Shown piece by piece: positions 1 to 8,336 of a stretch of 64,000 bases of DNA. The DNA lies in assembly GCA_009777475.1 (NCBI GenBank), contig WRLU01000001.1:1-64000 (forward strand). Reading direction: 5' to 3'. The notes under the pieces are model-generated. The model worked only from the letters and a program-made list of their open reading frames with translations, was not told the DNA's origin and made no database searches. The DNA is from Oscillospiraceae bacterium (GTDB lineage: Bacteria; Bacillota; Clostridia; Oscillospirales; UBA929). Made by a program: the position numbers and the translations under genes. Each line of letters begins with the position of its first letter. The stretch's first letter is position 1.

Positions 1-47
1 GATTCGTATAATTATAGTATCGTAAGAACAAAGTCTTTGGCAACCCC

Positions 48-80
48 TTAGGCACGAAACAGCGATTTTAGGCACGAAAC
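48..80. repeat. Short direct repeat pair
   Basis: The 13-mer TTAGGCACGAAAC occurs twice, 20 bases apart, in the otherwise featureless first 188 bases. Two copies are too few to call an array. It could be a regulator site or the remnant of an element end. Confidence 0.4.
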
Positions 81-188
81 TTTATAGCGGTATGAAAATG
101 CGTGTTTCAAACATAGAGTCATCAAAAAAAGGAAGGCTGTAGAGCCGGCGGCTGAGGGGTAAAACACGATGAAGTGTGCGGATGGCGT

Positions 189-1025
189 TCACACATTGGG
201 CATCACCCACTCATAACTGGCACAATCACTCCTTCCGTCAAATAAAACACGATGCCCCTCCAGAAACTGAAAGCGCGCCGGGCAAGATAAGCTTTCGCGT
301 ATAACGCGGTTCATTACACCGGATTGCGGTGCTGCCAATGGAGTATCAATGCCTTTCTCAATTGTTACAAATAACCTGTATTTTCCTTGGCGCAATTCTA
401 TTGCTCCGCGTTCACAACGCAATATTTTCACACCCTTATAAGTGGCAAGCCGGTATTCGCGCCCCTCCAGCCAGACAACGCAAATACAGCCCCAAAACCT
501 CAGCCCGTAAAATGGAATATACGCTACCGATGCCATGATGGCGCAGCTTTGCTCAAAATTGTTGCAATGCACCCAGGTGTACTTCTCCGGGAAGGAGCGT
601 CCGCTGTCCGATTCGATATAACCGATACCACCTGAAAAATCCAGCGTTTCGTCGTTTAATGCCACTTTGCCGGAAAGCTCATGCTTCATGCTGATAACGC
701 CGTGGCGGCATTCCATAGGAAAAAACCGAAACGGCCCCATAATGTCGCTTCGGATGGGTGTCAGGTTTTCATATTTAATCTCACCGCTTAGAGTCATCCC
801 CGGGCTTTGTATATCGAGCCTTATGCCGGACGCGGAAAACGCGCTGCTACCGACACGCAAAATATTGCCATTGCAGTATTCAGATAATGGATAAGAGACA
901 TTGTACGCTTGATTATCTGCAACAATCTGCACAAATGCACTGTCCCAGGCACGACCGGGGATGAGTGCCAACGATTTGCCGTTTGCCTGATGCTTATAAT
1001 ACCAGCCCTCAAAATATCCACCCAT
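189..1025 (-). CDS. Tocopherol cyclase-like protein
   Basis: Protein of 278 residues that opens with FEGWYYKHQ and carries a GYIESDSGRSFPEKYTW stretch. Both are hallmarks of the tocopherol-cyclase-like family, named after plant and cyanobacterial VTE1. Clostridia are not known to make tocopherol, so the substrate here is unknown; the fold is a lipocalin-like lipid-binding barrel. The ORF track begins at a GTG (1028), but an ATG three bases later overlaps the stop of the upstream oxidoreductase gene as TGATG. That implies translational coupling and I prefer this start. Length is normal for bacterial members. Being coupled to a Rieske/FAD oxidoreductase suggests redox work on a hydrophobic or quinone-like molecule; this is inference. 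Confidence 0.75.
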   Translation of the reverse strand: MGGYFEGWYYKHQANGKSLALIPGRAWDSAFVQIVADNQAYNVSYPLSEYCNGNILRVGSSAFSASGIRLDIQSPGMTLSGEIKYENLTPIRSDIMGPFRFFPMECRHGVISMKHELSGKVALNDETLDFSGGIGYIESDSGRSFPEKYTWVHCNNFEQSCAIMASVAYIPFYGLRFWGCICVVWLEGREYRLATYKGVKILRCERGAIELRQGKYRLFVTIEKGIDTPLAAPQSGVMNRVIRESLSCPARFQFLEGHRVLFDGRSDCASYEWVMPNV

Positions 1026-2386
1026 CACCCTTTTCCAACCTCACTCTTCTTAAGCGGCTTTAGAGCCGGGCCACTGATTACATTTCCTTCCGGGTCAAAC
1101 CGGGAGCCGTGACAGGTGCAGTCCCATGTTTCCTCGTCTAGGCTCCACTTGACAGCACAGCCCATGTGGGTACAGACCGGTTCGACAGCATGGGTCAACC
1201 CGGCCAGCAGATTGCCGGCAATATCAGCTGATTCCTTGCAGAAGCTTTTCGCTTGCAGACCCAACTCCCTGTGTTCCAAAGAGAAAACATCTGCAAATTC
1301 GTTTTCCTTCTGGATGATCAAATCACTGAGTATATCAGCCGCAGCCATGCCGGAGGTCATTCCCCATTTGTTGAAGCCGGTGGCAATATAGATATTATTT
1401 TTAAGCCTCCCGATATACGGAATGCCATCGTGTGTCATGCAATCCTGCGCCGACCACATGAATGCTGCTTGGGCTTGGGGATATAGCCCTTGAGCCTCGC
1501 CCAGCAAGCTGTCAAAATGCCGGACGTCACTCTCATGGCCGGTTTTGTGATCGTATGCGCCGAGCAGAACTAACCCGCCATATGGGCGGAAGGAAAATCC
1601 TCCGCTGCTTCCATCGAGATAGATGTCCCTCAATGCCCCGGCGTTTTGGAGAGCCAGAACATAAGAACGCTTTTGAAAGATTTTAGCGAACAGGAGCGAT
1701 GCTTTGTCGATGAATGGATAATGGGAGCAGGAAATAATATGACGCGCCCGGATTTTACCTCTATCTGTAATCATAACGCCGTCCTCAATCCCGGTCGCCT
1801 TGGTGTAGGTATAGATTCTGCAGCCTTCCGCCGTCAGGATTTCGCAAATACGGCGAGTGAACTGCAATGGATGAAAATGCGCTTGATTGGAAAATTGTAT
1901 TGCCCCATCTGTCTTTATGGGAAGCTCTGTTGGATGTGCAAAGAGCACCGGCATCCCCAGCTTTTGCACAGCACGGACCTCCTCCTCAATCAGCTGTGTT
2001 TCATCTGTTGAATAAACCCAAGCATTGCAAGGCGTAAACGCACAGTCAATTTTTTCGCGTTCAATGATTTCCTTATACTGCCGGATGGCGTTTTCATTGG
2101 CCAAAAGATATTGTTTTGCTCGTTCTTGCCCCAGCTCTTTGAGCAGCTTTGCGTAGATCAACCCATGCTGGGATGTGATTTTCGCAGTCGTGGTTGCGGT
2201 CACGCCGCTACAAATCTCGTTTGCATCAATGACGACAATATCCCGCAAGCCTTTTTGATGCAGCATATACGCGCATAACAGGCCGCAAAGCCCTGCGCCG
2301 ACAACAACAGCCTCCGCTTGTGAATCACCCGGCATTAGGGTGGATTCGGGCATAGCTTCTTGTTGCCATACAGATTTATGATTCAT
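1025..2386 (-). CDS. FAD-dependent oxidoreductase with C-terminal Rieske domain
   Basis: About 453 residues. The N-terminus has the dinucleotide-binding motif GAGLCG followed by the DAA/DAO-type FAD fold. The C-terminal 50 residues form a Rieske [2Fe-2S] domain with both ligand boxes, CTHMGC and CTCHGS, giving the two Cys and two His ligands. The architecture matches the family of gamma-glutamylputrescine-oxidase-like FAD enzymes with a Rieske tail found in Firmicutes; the substrate cannot be read from sequence. The start is the ATG at 2386, 7 bases after GGGAGG, rather than the track start at 2401. It overlaps the stop of a tiny upstream ORF (ATGA), and its own stop overlaps the tocopherol-cyclase-like start, so three ORFs are translationally coupled. 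Confidence 0.85.
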   Translation of the reverse strand: MNHKSVWQQEAMPESTLMPGDSQAEAVVVGAGLCGLLCAYMLHQKGLRDIVVIDANEICSGVTATTTAKITSQHGLIYAKLLKELGQERAKQYLLANENAIRQYKEIIEREKIDCAFTPCNAWVYSTDETQLIEEEVRAVQKLGMPVLFAHPTELPIKTDGAIQFSNQAHFHPLQFTRRICEILTAEGCRIYTYTKATGIEDGVMITDRGKIRARHIISCSHYPFIDKASLLFAKIFQKRSYVLALQNAGALRDIYLDGSSGGFSFRPYGGLVLLGAYDHKTGHESDVRHFDSLLGEAQGLYPQAQAAFMWSAQDCMTHDGIPYIGRLKNNIYIATGFNKWGMTSGMAAADILSDLIIQKENEFADVFSLEHRELGLQAKSFCKESADIAGNLLAGLTHAVEPVCTHMGCAVKWSLDEETWDCTCHGSRFDPEGNVISGPALKPLKKSEVGKG

Positions 2387-2451
2387 GCCGCAGCCTCCCA
2401 CAGCATAGAAAACATCAGCGCGATGCCGCCAATCCGTATCTTGTCAGACAT
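2383..2451 (-). CDS. Putative 22-residue leader peptide
   Basis: A short ORF, MSDKIRIGGIALMFSMLWEA..., preceded by AAAGAGG and ending in an ATGA overlap with the Rieske/FAD oxidoreductase start. It may simply deliver ribosomes to the downstream gene, or be the eroded tail of a lost gene. No homology is recognised. It is too short for the ORF track. Confidence 0.4.
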   Translation of the reverse strand: MSDKIRIGGIALMFSMLWEAAA

Positions 2452-2760
2452 TCAGATCAACCTCTTTCAAAGTGTAATTGCATCTACTCAACCCTCCTCC
2501 TTATTTCTCTCCCTTGGCATAAAGCAAGGCTAAAATTCACCTGCTGAAGGAGGGGGAAACAAAGGGATACTGAGTAGTTACCCATAATGATTAATAGTGT
2601 TCCCGAAAATGCAAAATTTAACAGGGGGCTTTCGTTGTTGTCGCATTTCTCTCTTGCTGCTTTGCCAATAATGATATATACACAACATAAATAACGCGCA
2701 AAAACGTAGCAATAAAGCCAATGCTTTTGCGCGGATTTTTTTACAATTTTACAATATAGG
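2452..2760. other. Intergenic region with one strong hairpin
   Basis: No coding region is seen. A CGCGCAAAA/TTTTGCGCG inverted repeat (2695-2733) is followed on the plus strand by a run of seven T, which is terminator-like. No plus-strand gene lies upstream of it, so it more likely ends the GNAT message on the minus strand, where the T-run is weak. AT-rich sequence around 2650-2700 may hold the promoter of the Rieske operon, but no convincing hexamer pair was found. Confidence 0.4.
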
Positions 2761-3180
2761 TTATTTGTATATTTTTTGCATACCTATGCCGAATCGATTT
2801 CCCGTCATTTCCTTGAAGCCAAACCGGGAATAGAAGGTTTCCCTGCCTTGGGTGCAAAACAGACCCAGAGTTACCCATTCGCCCTCCGCGACATAGCGGA
2901 GGGTTTTCTCCATAATTTCGTTTACCAGCATAGTCCCGATTCCCCTTTGCCTATATGCAGGGTCTACCAGCAAATCGTATAAAATAAAAGCGAAAACCCC
3001 ATCGCCAACAACACGTGCCATCCCCACAGTCCGGGCTTCTTCTATTGCCGACAGCCCAAACAGGGAGTTTTTCAGGGCAAGCTCAACGGCGTTCCTGTTA
3101 AGTGCCTCCATTCCGCACTCGGAACGCAGGGAGGCAAAGCTTTCAGGCTTTATTCCATCGCAAATAACAATGTTGCTCAA
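2761..3180 (-). CDS. GNAT family N-acetyltransferase
   Basis: 139 residues of the acetyl-CoA-dependent N-acetyltransferase fold. The acetyl-CoA loop is visible as YRQRGIG (R-x-x-G-x-G/A type) after the beta-4 strand DLLVDP, and the C-terminus has the usual FYSRFGF motif. The substrate is unknown; proteins like this acetylate small amines or protein N-termini. Start is a TTG at 3180, preceded by GAGGGGG. Only two bases separate it from the stop of the GH13 gene, so the two are co-transcribed. Confidence 0.85.
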   Translation of the reverse strand: MSNIVICDGIKPESFASLRSECGMEALNRNAVELALKNSLFGLSAIEEARTVGMARVVGDGVFAFILYDLLVDPAYRQRGIGTMLVNEIMEKTLRYVAEGEWVTLGLFCTQGRETFYSRFGFKEMTGNRFGIGMQKIYK

Positions 3181-3182
3181 TT

Positions 3183-5099
3183 TTAACCCCCTCTTTTTTC
3201 GGGAAGAGTCAGCAGCAGCCTGGCACTCATAGGCTCTAATGTTACTTCAACTACCTGATTGCGCCGGCGGCACATATGGTCTGATAAAATATCCACAGGC
3301 GCACGCCCTCCATGCCAATCAGCACGTATGGTACGCCTGACGTTACCTCGGTTGACACAAAGCAGAGCGCGTGAATTTCCGAATGTCCTGAAAAAGCACA
3401 AAAGCTCGTTATCTGCGTGTAAATACTGGATATCGCCCGATTGCAATGCCTGTGAAATATTGCGTGCCTTGCCTAGACGTAGGTACCAGTCTAAAAGCTC
3501 TTTGTTCTCTGACCCCCAGGGGTATGTCCGGCGGTTGAATGGGTCCTCAAACCCTTCCAGGCCTACCTCGTCCCCATATAAAATACAGGGTGATCCGGGG
3601 AAGGCGTACAAAACCGCACTTGCCATTTTCAGCCGCTTAATAGCAATGTCATACTGCCTCGGGCTGAGGGTACAGATACTCCGTTCCTCCTTGGAAAGTT
3701 CCCAGCTGTCACTGTCCGCACCTAAAACAGTCAGGATACGAGGGGTATCGTGGGTGCCTAAGGTGTTCATCAGGCTGAAATAAGCATCCCGAGGGTAGTT
3801 TTCGCGCAAACGTTCCATATCATCACGGAATCCTTCTGCCCTACCGCCTAATATATATGCAAGTAAGCTGTTTCTGAATGGATAGTTCATTACACCGTCT
3901 AACTCATGTCCCAGCAAATAGCGGCGGCGGGTGCTGTATGCAATTTTGTTTGAAGCATCCTCCCAAACCTCACCAATAATCACGGCATCATCTTTTTCCT
4001 GGCGTGCGGCCTCCCGCAGTTCTTCGATAAAATCGTCAGGCATCTCATCGGCAACATCGAGCCGCCAGGCCGATGCTCCCGCTTTAAGCCAACGCCGGAC
4101 AACCGAGCTGGGTGAACGATAAATGAAATCCCGGTAACTTTCACTGCCCTCGTTGACATCGGGCAGGGTATAAATACCCCACCATGAGCTGTATTCCTCC
4201 GGCCAGCTGATGAAATTATACCATTCATAATAGGGCGAGTCCTTGGACTGATAAGCTCCTGGTAATTCATATGTACCTCTGCCGTTAAAATATACGCTGT
4301 CAAAACCGGTGTGATTGAAAACACCGTCTAGCATAATTTTCATTCCTAGCTCGGCAGCACTGGCGCAAAGCTCTTCAAACTCCTCTTGTGTTCCGAACAT
4401 CGGATCTATGCGAGTATAACAGGCCGTGTCGTAACGATGGTTGGACGCTGCCTCAAAGATGGGAGAAAAATAAATAGTTCTCACTCCAAGGCTATGTATA
4501 TACGAGAGCTTCTCCAGCACACCGGCGATGCTTCCACCGAAAAAATCACAATTTTTAACCTCGCCGTTTTCGTCAGGACGAAACTCAGGGCAACTCCCCC
4601 AATCACGGTGAACCCTTCGGACCCCCACCATACCATCAGGTGACGGAATCTTGGTACGTCTGAAACGGTCTGGGAAAATGTGATAGGTTATCCCTTTACC
4701 ATACCAATCTGGTATTGGTGTGCCTCCGGGGTCAGTAACTGTCAGTTGAAAAGGAGCCGGCTCCCCGCTGCCCTGTCTGCCCTCTCCGAAGGGAAGGTGT
4801 TCGGGGTTGTGGAAGATACCGCTTGCCCCTGAGGTTGTAGTATATCGGAACCAGTACCAAATAGGACCTAACATCCCCGAGGTGTCCAACACCCCGCTGT
4901 AACGGTCGGCATCTAGCTCTAAACCGTCCCAATGGAGCTTTTGCTCAAAGTCATGGGAGGCAAACTCATCTGAAACACACAAAAAAACATCCAGCCAGGA
5001 TAGCCGGCGCGGCGGGGTTAGAGTGAAGGCTACCTGCTGTCCGGCTTTTACTGCGCCGAAGGGCGTCTTGTGTGCGGGGCTGCGAGAAGCAAAAATCAT
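3183..5099 (-). CDS. GH13 alpha-glycosidase (neopullulanase/cyclomaltodextrinase-like)
   Basis: About 638 residues. An N-terminal beta-domain of roughly 130 residues precedes the (beta/alpha)8 barrel. The four conserved GH13 regions are present: DGVFNH, WRLDVADE (nucleophile Asp near 348), IIGEVWED (acid/base Glu near 377) and LGTHDTPR (transition-state Asp near 451). There is no signal peptide, so it acts in the cytoplasm, probably on imported malto-oligosaccharides. Length and order fit the neopullulanase or cyclomaltodextrinase group; the exact specificity is inferred. The track starts at a TTG (5126), but the ATG at 5099 is 10 bases after AGGGAGG and is preferred. A promoter is visible just upstream. 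Confidence 0.9.
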   Translation of the reverse strand: MIFASRSPAHKTPFGAVKAGQQVAFTLTPPRRLSWLDVFLCVSDEFASHDFEQKLHWDGLELDADRYSGVLDTSGMLGPIWYWFRYTTTSGASGIFHNPEHLPFGEGRQGSGEPAPFQLTVTDPGGTPIPDWYGKGITYHIFPDRFRRTKIPSPDGMVGVRRVHRDWGSCPEFRPDENGEVKNCDFFGGSIAGVLEKLSYIHSLGVRTIYFSPIFEAASNHRYDTACYTRIDPMFGTQEEFEELCASAAELGMKIMLDGVFNHTGFDSVYFNGRGTYELPGAYQSKDSPYYEWYNFISWPEEYSSWWGIYTLPDVNEGSESYRDFIYRSPSSVVRRWLKAGASAWRLDVADEMPDDFIEELREAARQEKDDAVIIGEVWEDASNKIAYSTRRRYLLGHELDGVMNYPFRNSLLAYILGGRAEGFRDDMERLRENYPRDAYFSLMNTLGTHDTPRILTVLGADSDSWELSKEERSICTLSPRQYDIAIKRLKMASAVLYAFPGSPCILYGDEVGLEGFEDPFNRRTYPWGSENKELLDWYLRLGKARNISQALQSGDIQYLHADNELLCFFRTFGNSRALLCVNRGNVRRTIRADWHGGRAPVDILSDHMCRRRNQVVEVTLEPMSARLLLTLPEKRGG

Positions 5100-5166
5100 A
5101 GTCAATGAACCTCCCTGAGAAAACAACCGTGCTTTTTAACACGCTAGTAATATATAATACGGAAGC

Positions 5167-5195
5167 ATTGTAGCATATGGGAACTAGAAAAGCAA
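5167..5195 (-). promoter_or_regulatory. Sigma-A promoter of the GH13/GNAT operon
   Basis: TTGCTT, 17-base spacer, TACAAT on the minus strand. It leaves a leader of about 60 bases before the GH13 ATG. Confidence 0.65.
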
Positions 5196-5231
5196 TTATA
5201 AATTTCACCGGGCTGTGCAGGGCAAGAGCAT

Positions 5232-5435
5232 TTACTTTTCAAACAACAGTAGCGCAAGGAAGTTTTGGTCACGAGCGGCTTTCATCATTTTTCTGCGGAC
5301 ACTGAAACCCTTGGTTGCAATTTTTTTCAAGACGGCAAGGGCGATTTTTCGCAGGACATTGAAATTGAGCCTCAAGTTATCTTTCCTTGCTCTTGCGTCA
5401 TCCTCTCGGAACACCACATCTAACATCCAATCCAT
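5232..5435 (-). pseudogene. C-terminal remnant of an ISAs1-type (IS4 group) transposase
   Basis: The 67-residue open frame reads MDWMLDVVFREDDARARKDN, then a FNVLRKIAL block, then a basic KRK/AARDQNFL tail. This is the end of ISAs1-family transposases, in which the upstream sequence (HWGIEN-LHW) precedes the LDV.F.ED.. block. All N-terminal catalytic portions are missing, so it is a dead fragment. The overlapping plus-strand ORF (5215-5499) is its shadow. It lies between the GH13 promoter and ecfA2. Confidence 0.7.
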
Positions 5436-5728
5436 ACGCGCTATACCTCCTACTACCTTCTACTGCCTACTCGCGAACAATCTACGACCGCCCCACTAAC
5501 CCGGGCTTGCCCCCGCGCTCCCTGCTACCGCAGGCTCGCCAGCGGGGGCGGCTCCCGGCGAGGGGCGGGGAACCACTAGAACAAGCCTCCGCCTGCACCT
5601 CTCATCATACCGCCGCCGCCAAACTTGTCAAAGTGGGTCTGCGCCTTCGAAGTAGCCTTTGACAAGCCCGGCTCATAGCGGCGGTCACATCCCTGCCTGT
5701 GCAGAACGCACGGAAAGGAGGTGCCAAC
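5436..5728. other. GC-rich mobile-element scar
   Basis: About 290 bases that are visibly richer in G+C than the flanks, with no supported gene. It holds a 10-base inverted repeat, CTTGTCAAAG (5624) with CTTTGACAAG (5657), and several short C/G runs. Together with the transposase tail before it and the HNH-like fragment after it, this looks like foreign DNA left by a lost element. Confidence 0.5.
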
Positions 5729-5833
5729 ATGGATACCTACAGGAACCTAAGACACATCATCTTTGAGCGGGATAGCTACACCTGCATCCTCTGCGAAAAT
5801 GCGGCCACCGACTGCCGACGTGGGGTGGAATGA
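5729..5833 (+). pseudogene. Short HNH-like fragment
   Basis: A 34-residue ORF behind an excellent ribosome site (GGAAAGGAGG). It reads MDTYRNLRHIIFERDSYTC, then CILCE, resembling the beginning of HNH endonuclease modules (FxRDxYxCxxC). It stops before any catalytic HNH residues. Either it is the 5' stub of a truncated gene or a leader peptide. The ecfA2 promoter begins nine bases after its stop. Confidence 0.45.
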
Positions 5834-5841
5834 AAACGGTA

Positions 5842-5870
5842 TTGACAAAGCTGCCCTGTCGGTGTACAAT
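5842..5870 (+). promoter_or_regulatory. Sigma-A promoter of ecfA2-ecfT-truA
   Basis: TTGACA (5842), 17 bases, TACAAT (5865). This is close to consensus and lies about 47 bases before the TTG start of ecfA2, giving this gene cluster its own promoter. Confidence 0.8.
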
Positions 5871-5916
5871 GCACTCTGGAGTCTGCCGAAGGCAGAATAA
5901 GAGGAGTGATTACCAT

Positions 5917-6780
5917 TTGCTGAAGGTCAAGCACTTAACATTCACATACGGCATCGGCACCCCTTTTGCCAAAACAGCTCTTGATGATATATCCCTTACC
6001 ATTGAGCCGGGGCAATATTTAGGCATTATCGGGCCTACAGGTTCAGGCAAGTCAACCCTTATCAAGCACCTTAACGGCATTATTAAGCCCCAGACCGGCA
6101 ATGTTTTTTTAGATGGCAAGGATATTTGGAGCAAGGATGTTAAAATGAACCGGGTAAGATTCCGGGTCGGGCTTGTGTTCCAATACCCCGAATATCAGCT
6201 TTTTGAAGAAACAGTGAGAAAGGACATTGCATTCGGGCCTAAGTCAATGGGTCTTAGCGAGCAAGAGATTGCCGAGCGTGTTAGCCAGGCGTTGGAGTTT
6301 GTAGGGCTTACGCCTGATTTAGCGGATTCTTCACCATTTGATCTCTCCGGAGGGCAGAAGCGCAGGGTCGCGATTGCGGGAGTAATCGCCATGCACCCTG
6401 AGTTTCTGGTTTTAGACGAGCCTACCGCCGGCCTTGACCCTGCCGGCAGAACGGACATTCTTAACCGAATTTCTCAATACCGCAAAAAAACAGGCGGAGC
6501 TGTTGTTTTGGTCACACACTCCATGGAAGATATTGCCCGCACAGTTGACTCTATATTAGTTCTTTCACGTGCTAAAACCGCCCTCTCCGGAGCTCCAAGT
6601 GAAATATTCGGCAATCGCAAGGCCTTGCAGGAGATCGGTTTGGATGTTCCTGCCGTTACCCGGGTTCTTTTGTATTTACGCGATATGGGATTGGATATTG
6701 ATACCTCGGGGCATACCGTTGAGCAAGCAGTGAAAATTTTAAAAAACTATTCCAAGGGAGGCATTCCGGTTGCTTTCTGA
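5917..6780 (+). CDS. ecfA2: Energy-coupling factor transporter ATPase EcfA2
   Basis: ABC ATPase that powers ECF vitamin/metal importers together with EcfT and an S component at the membrane. Visible are Walker A GPTGSGKST, Q-loop, signature LSGGQKRR, Walker B FLVLDEPTAGLDP and the H-loop VTHSMED; the C-terminal extension is typical of EcfA. The ORF track opens at 5830, but the upstream part covers promoter DNA. I place the start at TTG 5917, ten bases after GAGGAG, giving 287 residues beginning MLKVKHLTFTYG, the usual family N-terminus. It overlaps ecfT by 11 bases. Normally ecfA1 sits directly before ecfA2; here that place holds mobile-element debris, so the partner ATPase must be elsewhere or absent. 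Confidence 0.88.
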   Translation: MLKVKHLTFTYGIGTPFAKTALDDISLTIEPGQYLGIIGPTGSGKSTLIKHLNGIIKPQTGNVFLDGKDIWSKDVKMNRVRFRVGLVFQYPEYQLFEETVRKDIAFGPKSMGLSEQEIAERVSQALEFVGLTPDLADSSPFDLSGGQKRRVAIAGVIAMHPEFLVLDEPTAGLDPAGRTDILNRISQYRKKTGGAVVLVTHSMEDIARTVDSILVLSRAKTALSGAPSEIFGNRKALQEIGLDVPAVTRVLLYLRDMGLDIDTSGHTVEQAVKILKNYSKGGIPVAF

Positions 6781-7573
6781 TATTACTCTCGGGCAGTTTT
6801 TTCCTGGAAAATCTGTCATCCACCGGCTTGATCCCCGCTTCAAGCTGATTTTCCTGCTTGCATACATTACAGTTATGCTTTTATGCTCTAGCCTGCTGTC
6901 TTATGGGATTATGCTCGGTTTTTTGAGCTTTGCGACTGCCCTTTCCCGGATTTCGGTAATAACTATGATGCGGGGATTGCGCCCCATGATTTTCATCATC
7001 ATACTGACTGCTGTGCTGAGTATTTTCTACACAGCAGGACAGGAGGTGGCCTCATTTTGGATTCTTAAAATCACCCAAGAGGGGCTTTGGCGGGCTTTGT
7101 TTATGGTTTTGCGCCTGATTATGTTGATTTCCGGTACATTTTTGCTTACCTATACAACTAGCCCTATCATGCTGACAGATGCGCTCTCACGTATTATGTC
7201 GCCCCTTGCCAAGCTTAAAGTCCCGGTACACGAGTTATCCATGATGATGACTATAGCCCTGCGGTTTATTCCTACCATCATTGAGGAAACCGAAAAAATC
7301 ATGTCGGCCCAAAAGGCTCGCGGGGCAGATTTTAACTCGGGAAGTCTGCTAAGCCGTGCAAAATCCCTCATTCCATTGCTTGTGCCGCTCTTTTTCAGCG
7401 CATTCAGGAGAGCCGATGAATTGGCGGGTGCCATGGAGTGCCGCTGTTATCATGGCGGCGAGGGACGTACACGGATGAAGCAGCTTCATTTGACACCATT
7501 AGACGGCTTAGCCGGGGTGTTTTGCCTAGTTGTATTTTCCGGTGCGGCTGTATTAGGTATATTTGGGGTGTAG
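6770..7573 (+). CDS. ecfT: Energy-coupling factor transporter transmembrane protein EcfT
   Basis: 267-residue membrane protein with hydrophobic segments near residues 28-60, 70-90, 105-130 and 245-265. It carries the coupling-helix motif AQKARGAD and a second, degenerate one (AMECRCYHG, where the family usually has an A-R-G triplet). It connects the EcfA ATPases to substrate-binding S proteins such as RibU. It overlaps ecfA2 by 11 bases and truA starts three bases after its stop, so the three are one operon, the common Firmicutes order. Confidence 0.9.
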   Translation: MLSDITLGQFFPGKSVIHRLDPRFKLIFLLAYITVMLLCSSLLSYGIMLGFLSFATALSRISVITMMRGLRPMIFIIILTAVLSIFYTAGQEVASFWILKITQEGLWRALFMVLRLIMLISGTFLLTYTTSPIMLTDALSRIMSPLAKLKVPVHELSMMMTIALRFIPTIIEETEKIMSAQKARGADFNSGSLLSRAKSLIPLLVPLFFSAFRRADELAGAMECRCYHGGEGRTRMKQLHLTPLDGLAGVFCLVVFSGAAVLGIFGV

Positions 7574-7575
7574 TT

Positions 7576-8322
7576 ATGCAAAACATTGCCTTGCGGCTCT
7601 CTTTTAACGGCACAAGGTATCATGGCTGGCAAATTCAAAAGAATACCCATACTGTGTGCGGTACTGTTACGGTTGCGCTGGAAAAAACCTTGGGTCATCC
7701 GGTTATTTTGCATGGCTGCGGAAGGACGGATGCCGGTGTACACGCAAAGACATATCTCTCCAACTTCAAGAGTGATACCCGCATACCGGTTGACCGCTTA
7801 CCCTATGCCGTCAACAGTCGGCTTCCCCCGGACATAGCGATAACTAGCGCGGCTTTGGTTTCGGATGAATTTAACGCAATAAGCTGCTGCACCGGGAAGG
7901 AGTACACCTATTATCTCTACCAATCGGCACACGACGACCCCTTTTTATACCAAAGGGCATTGAGGTACCCTTATCCCCTGAATGTGCCAAAAATGCAAGA
8001 GGCTGCCAAAATCTTCACCGGTAAACATGATTTTTCCTGTGTTCGTACCCAAGGCTCCCCGGTGAAAAGCACGGTACGCACCCTGTTTGAGTTTGAAATC
8101 AGCCGTACAGAAAACTCCATGACAGCGTTCCGTATGAGGGCAGACGGCTTTTTGTACAATATGGCGCGCACTCTTATGGGTACGATGCTGTATGTCAATG
8201 AAGGTAAAATTAACGATATTGCCGCTTTGATTGCCTCAGGCGAACGCTCACGCGCCGGACCTGTTGTCCCTGCCTATGGATTGTATATGACAGCTGCTGA
8301 CTATAATGAGCTTGGAGTATAA
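7576..8322 (+). CDS. truA: tRNA pseudouridine(38-40) synthase TruA
   Basis: Modifies uridines 38-40 in the tRNA anticodon arm. The catalytic Asp lies in CGRTDAGVHA; the N-terminal FNGTRYHGWQIQ and C-terminal FLYNMAR motifs are typical. The ORF track opens 46 codons earlier in sequence that codes for the end of EcfT; the ATG at 7576 gives the normal 248-residue protein beginning MQNIALRLSF. Confidence 0.93.
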   Translation: MQNIALRLSFNGTRYHGWQIQKNTHTVCGTVTVALEKTLGHPVILHGCGRTDAGVHAKTYLSNFKSDTRIPVDRLPYAVNSRLPPDIAITSAALVSDEFNAISCCTGKEYTYYLYQSAHDDPFLYQRALRYPYPLNVPKMQEAAKIFTGKHDFSCVRTQGSPVKSTVRTLFEFEISRTENSMTAFRMRADGFLYNMARTLMGTMLYVNEGKINDIAALIASGERSRAGPVVPAYGLYMTAADYNELGV

Positions 8323-8336
8323 GGAGTTTTTGTTTT

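Noticed and set aside
48-80. Repeat pair as a possible CRISPR or attachment site
   Set aside because: Only two short copies with a 7-base gap; no array, no cas genes, no integrase.
5215-5499. Plus-strand 94-residue ORF
   Set aside because: It is the antisense shadow of the ISAs1-type transposase remnant at 5232-5435, which makes sense as protein on the minus strand.
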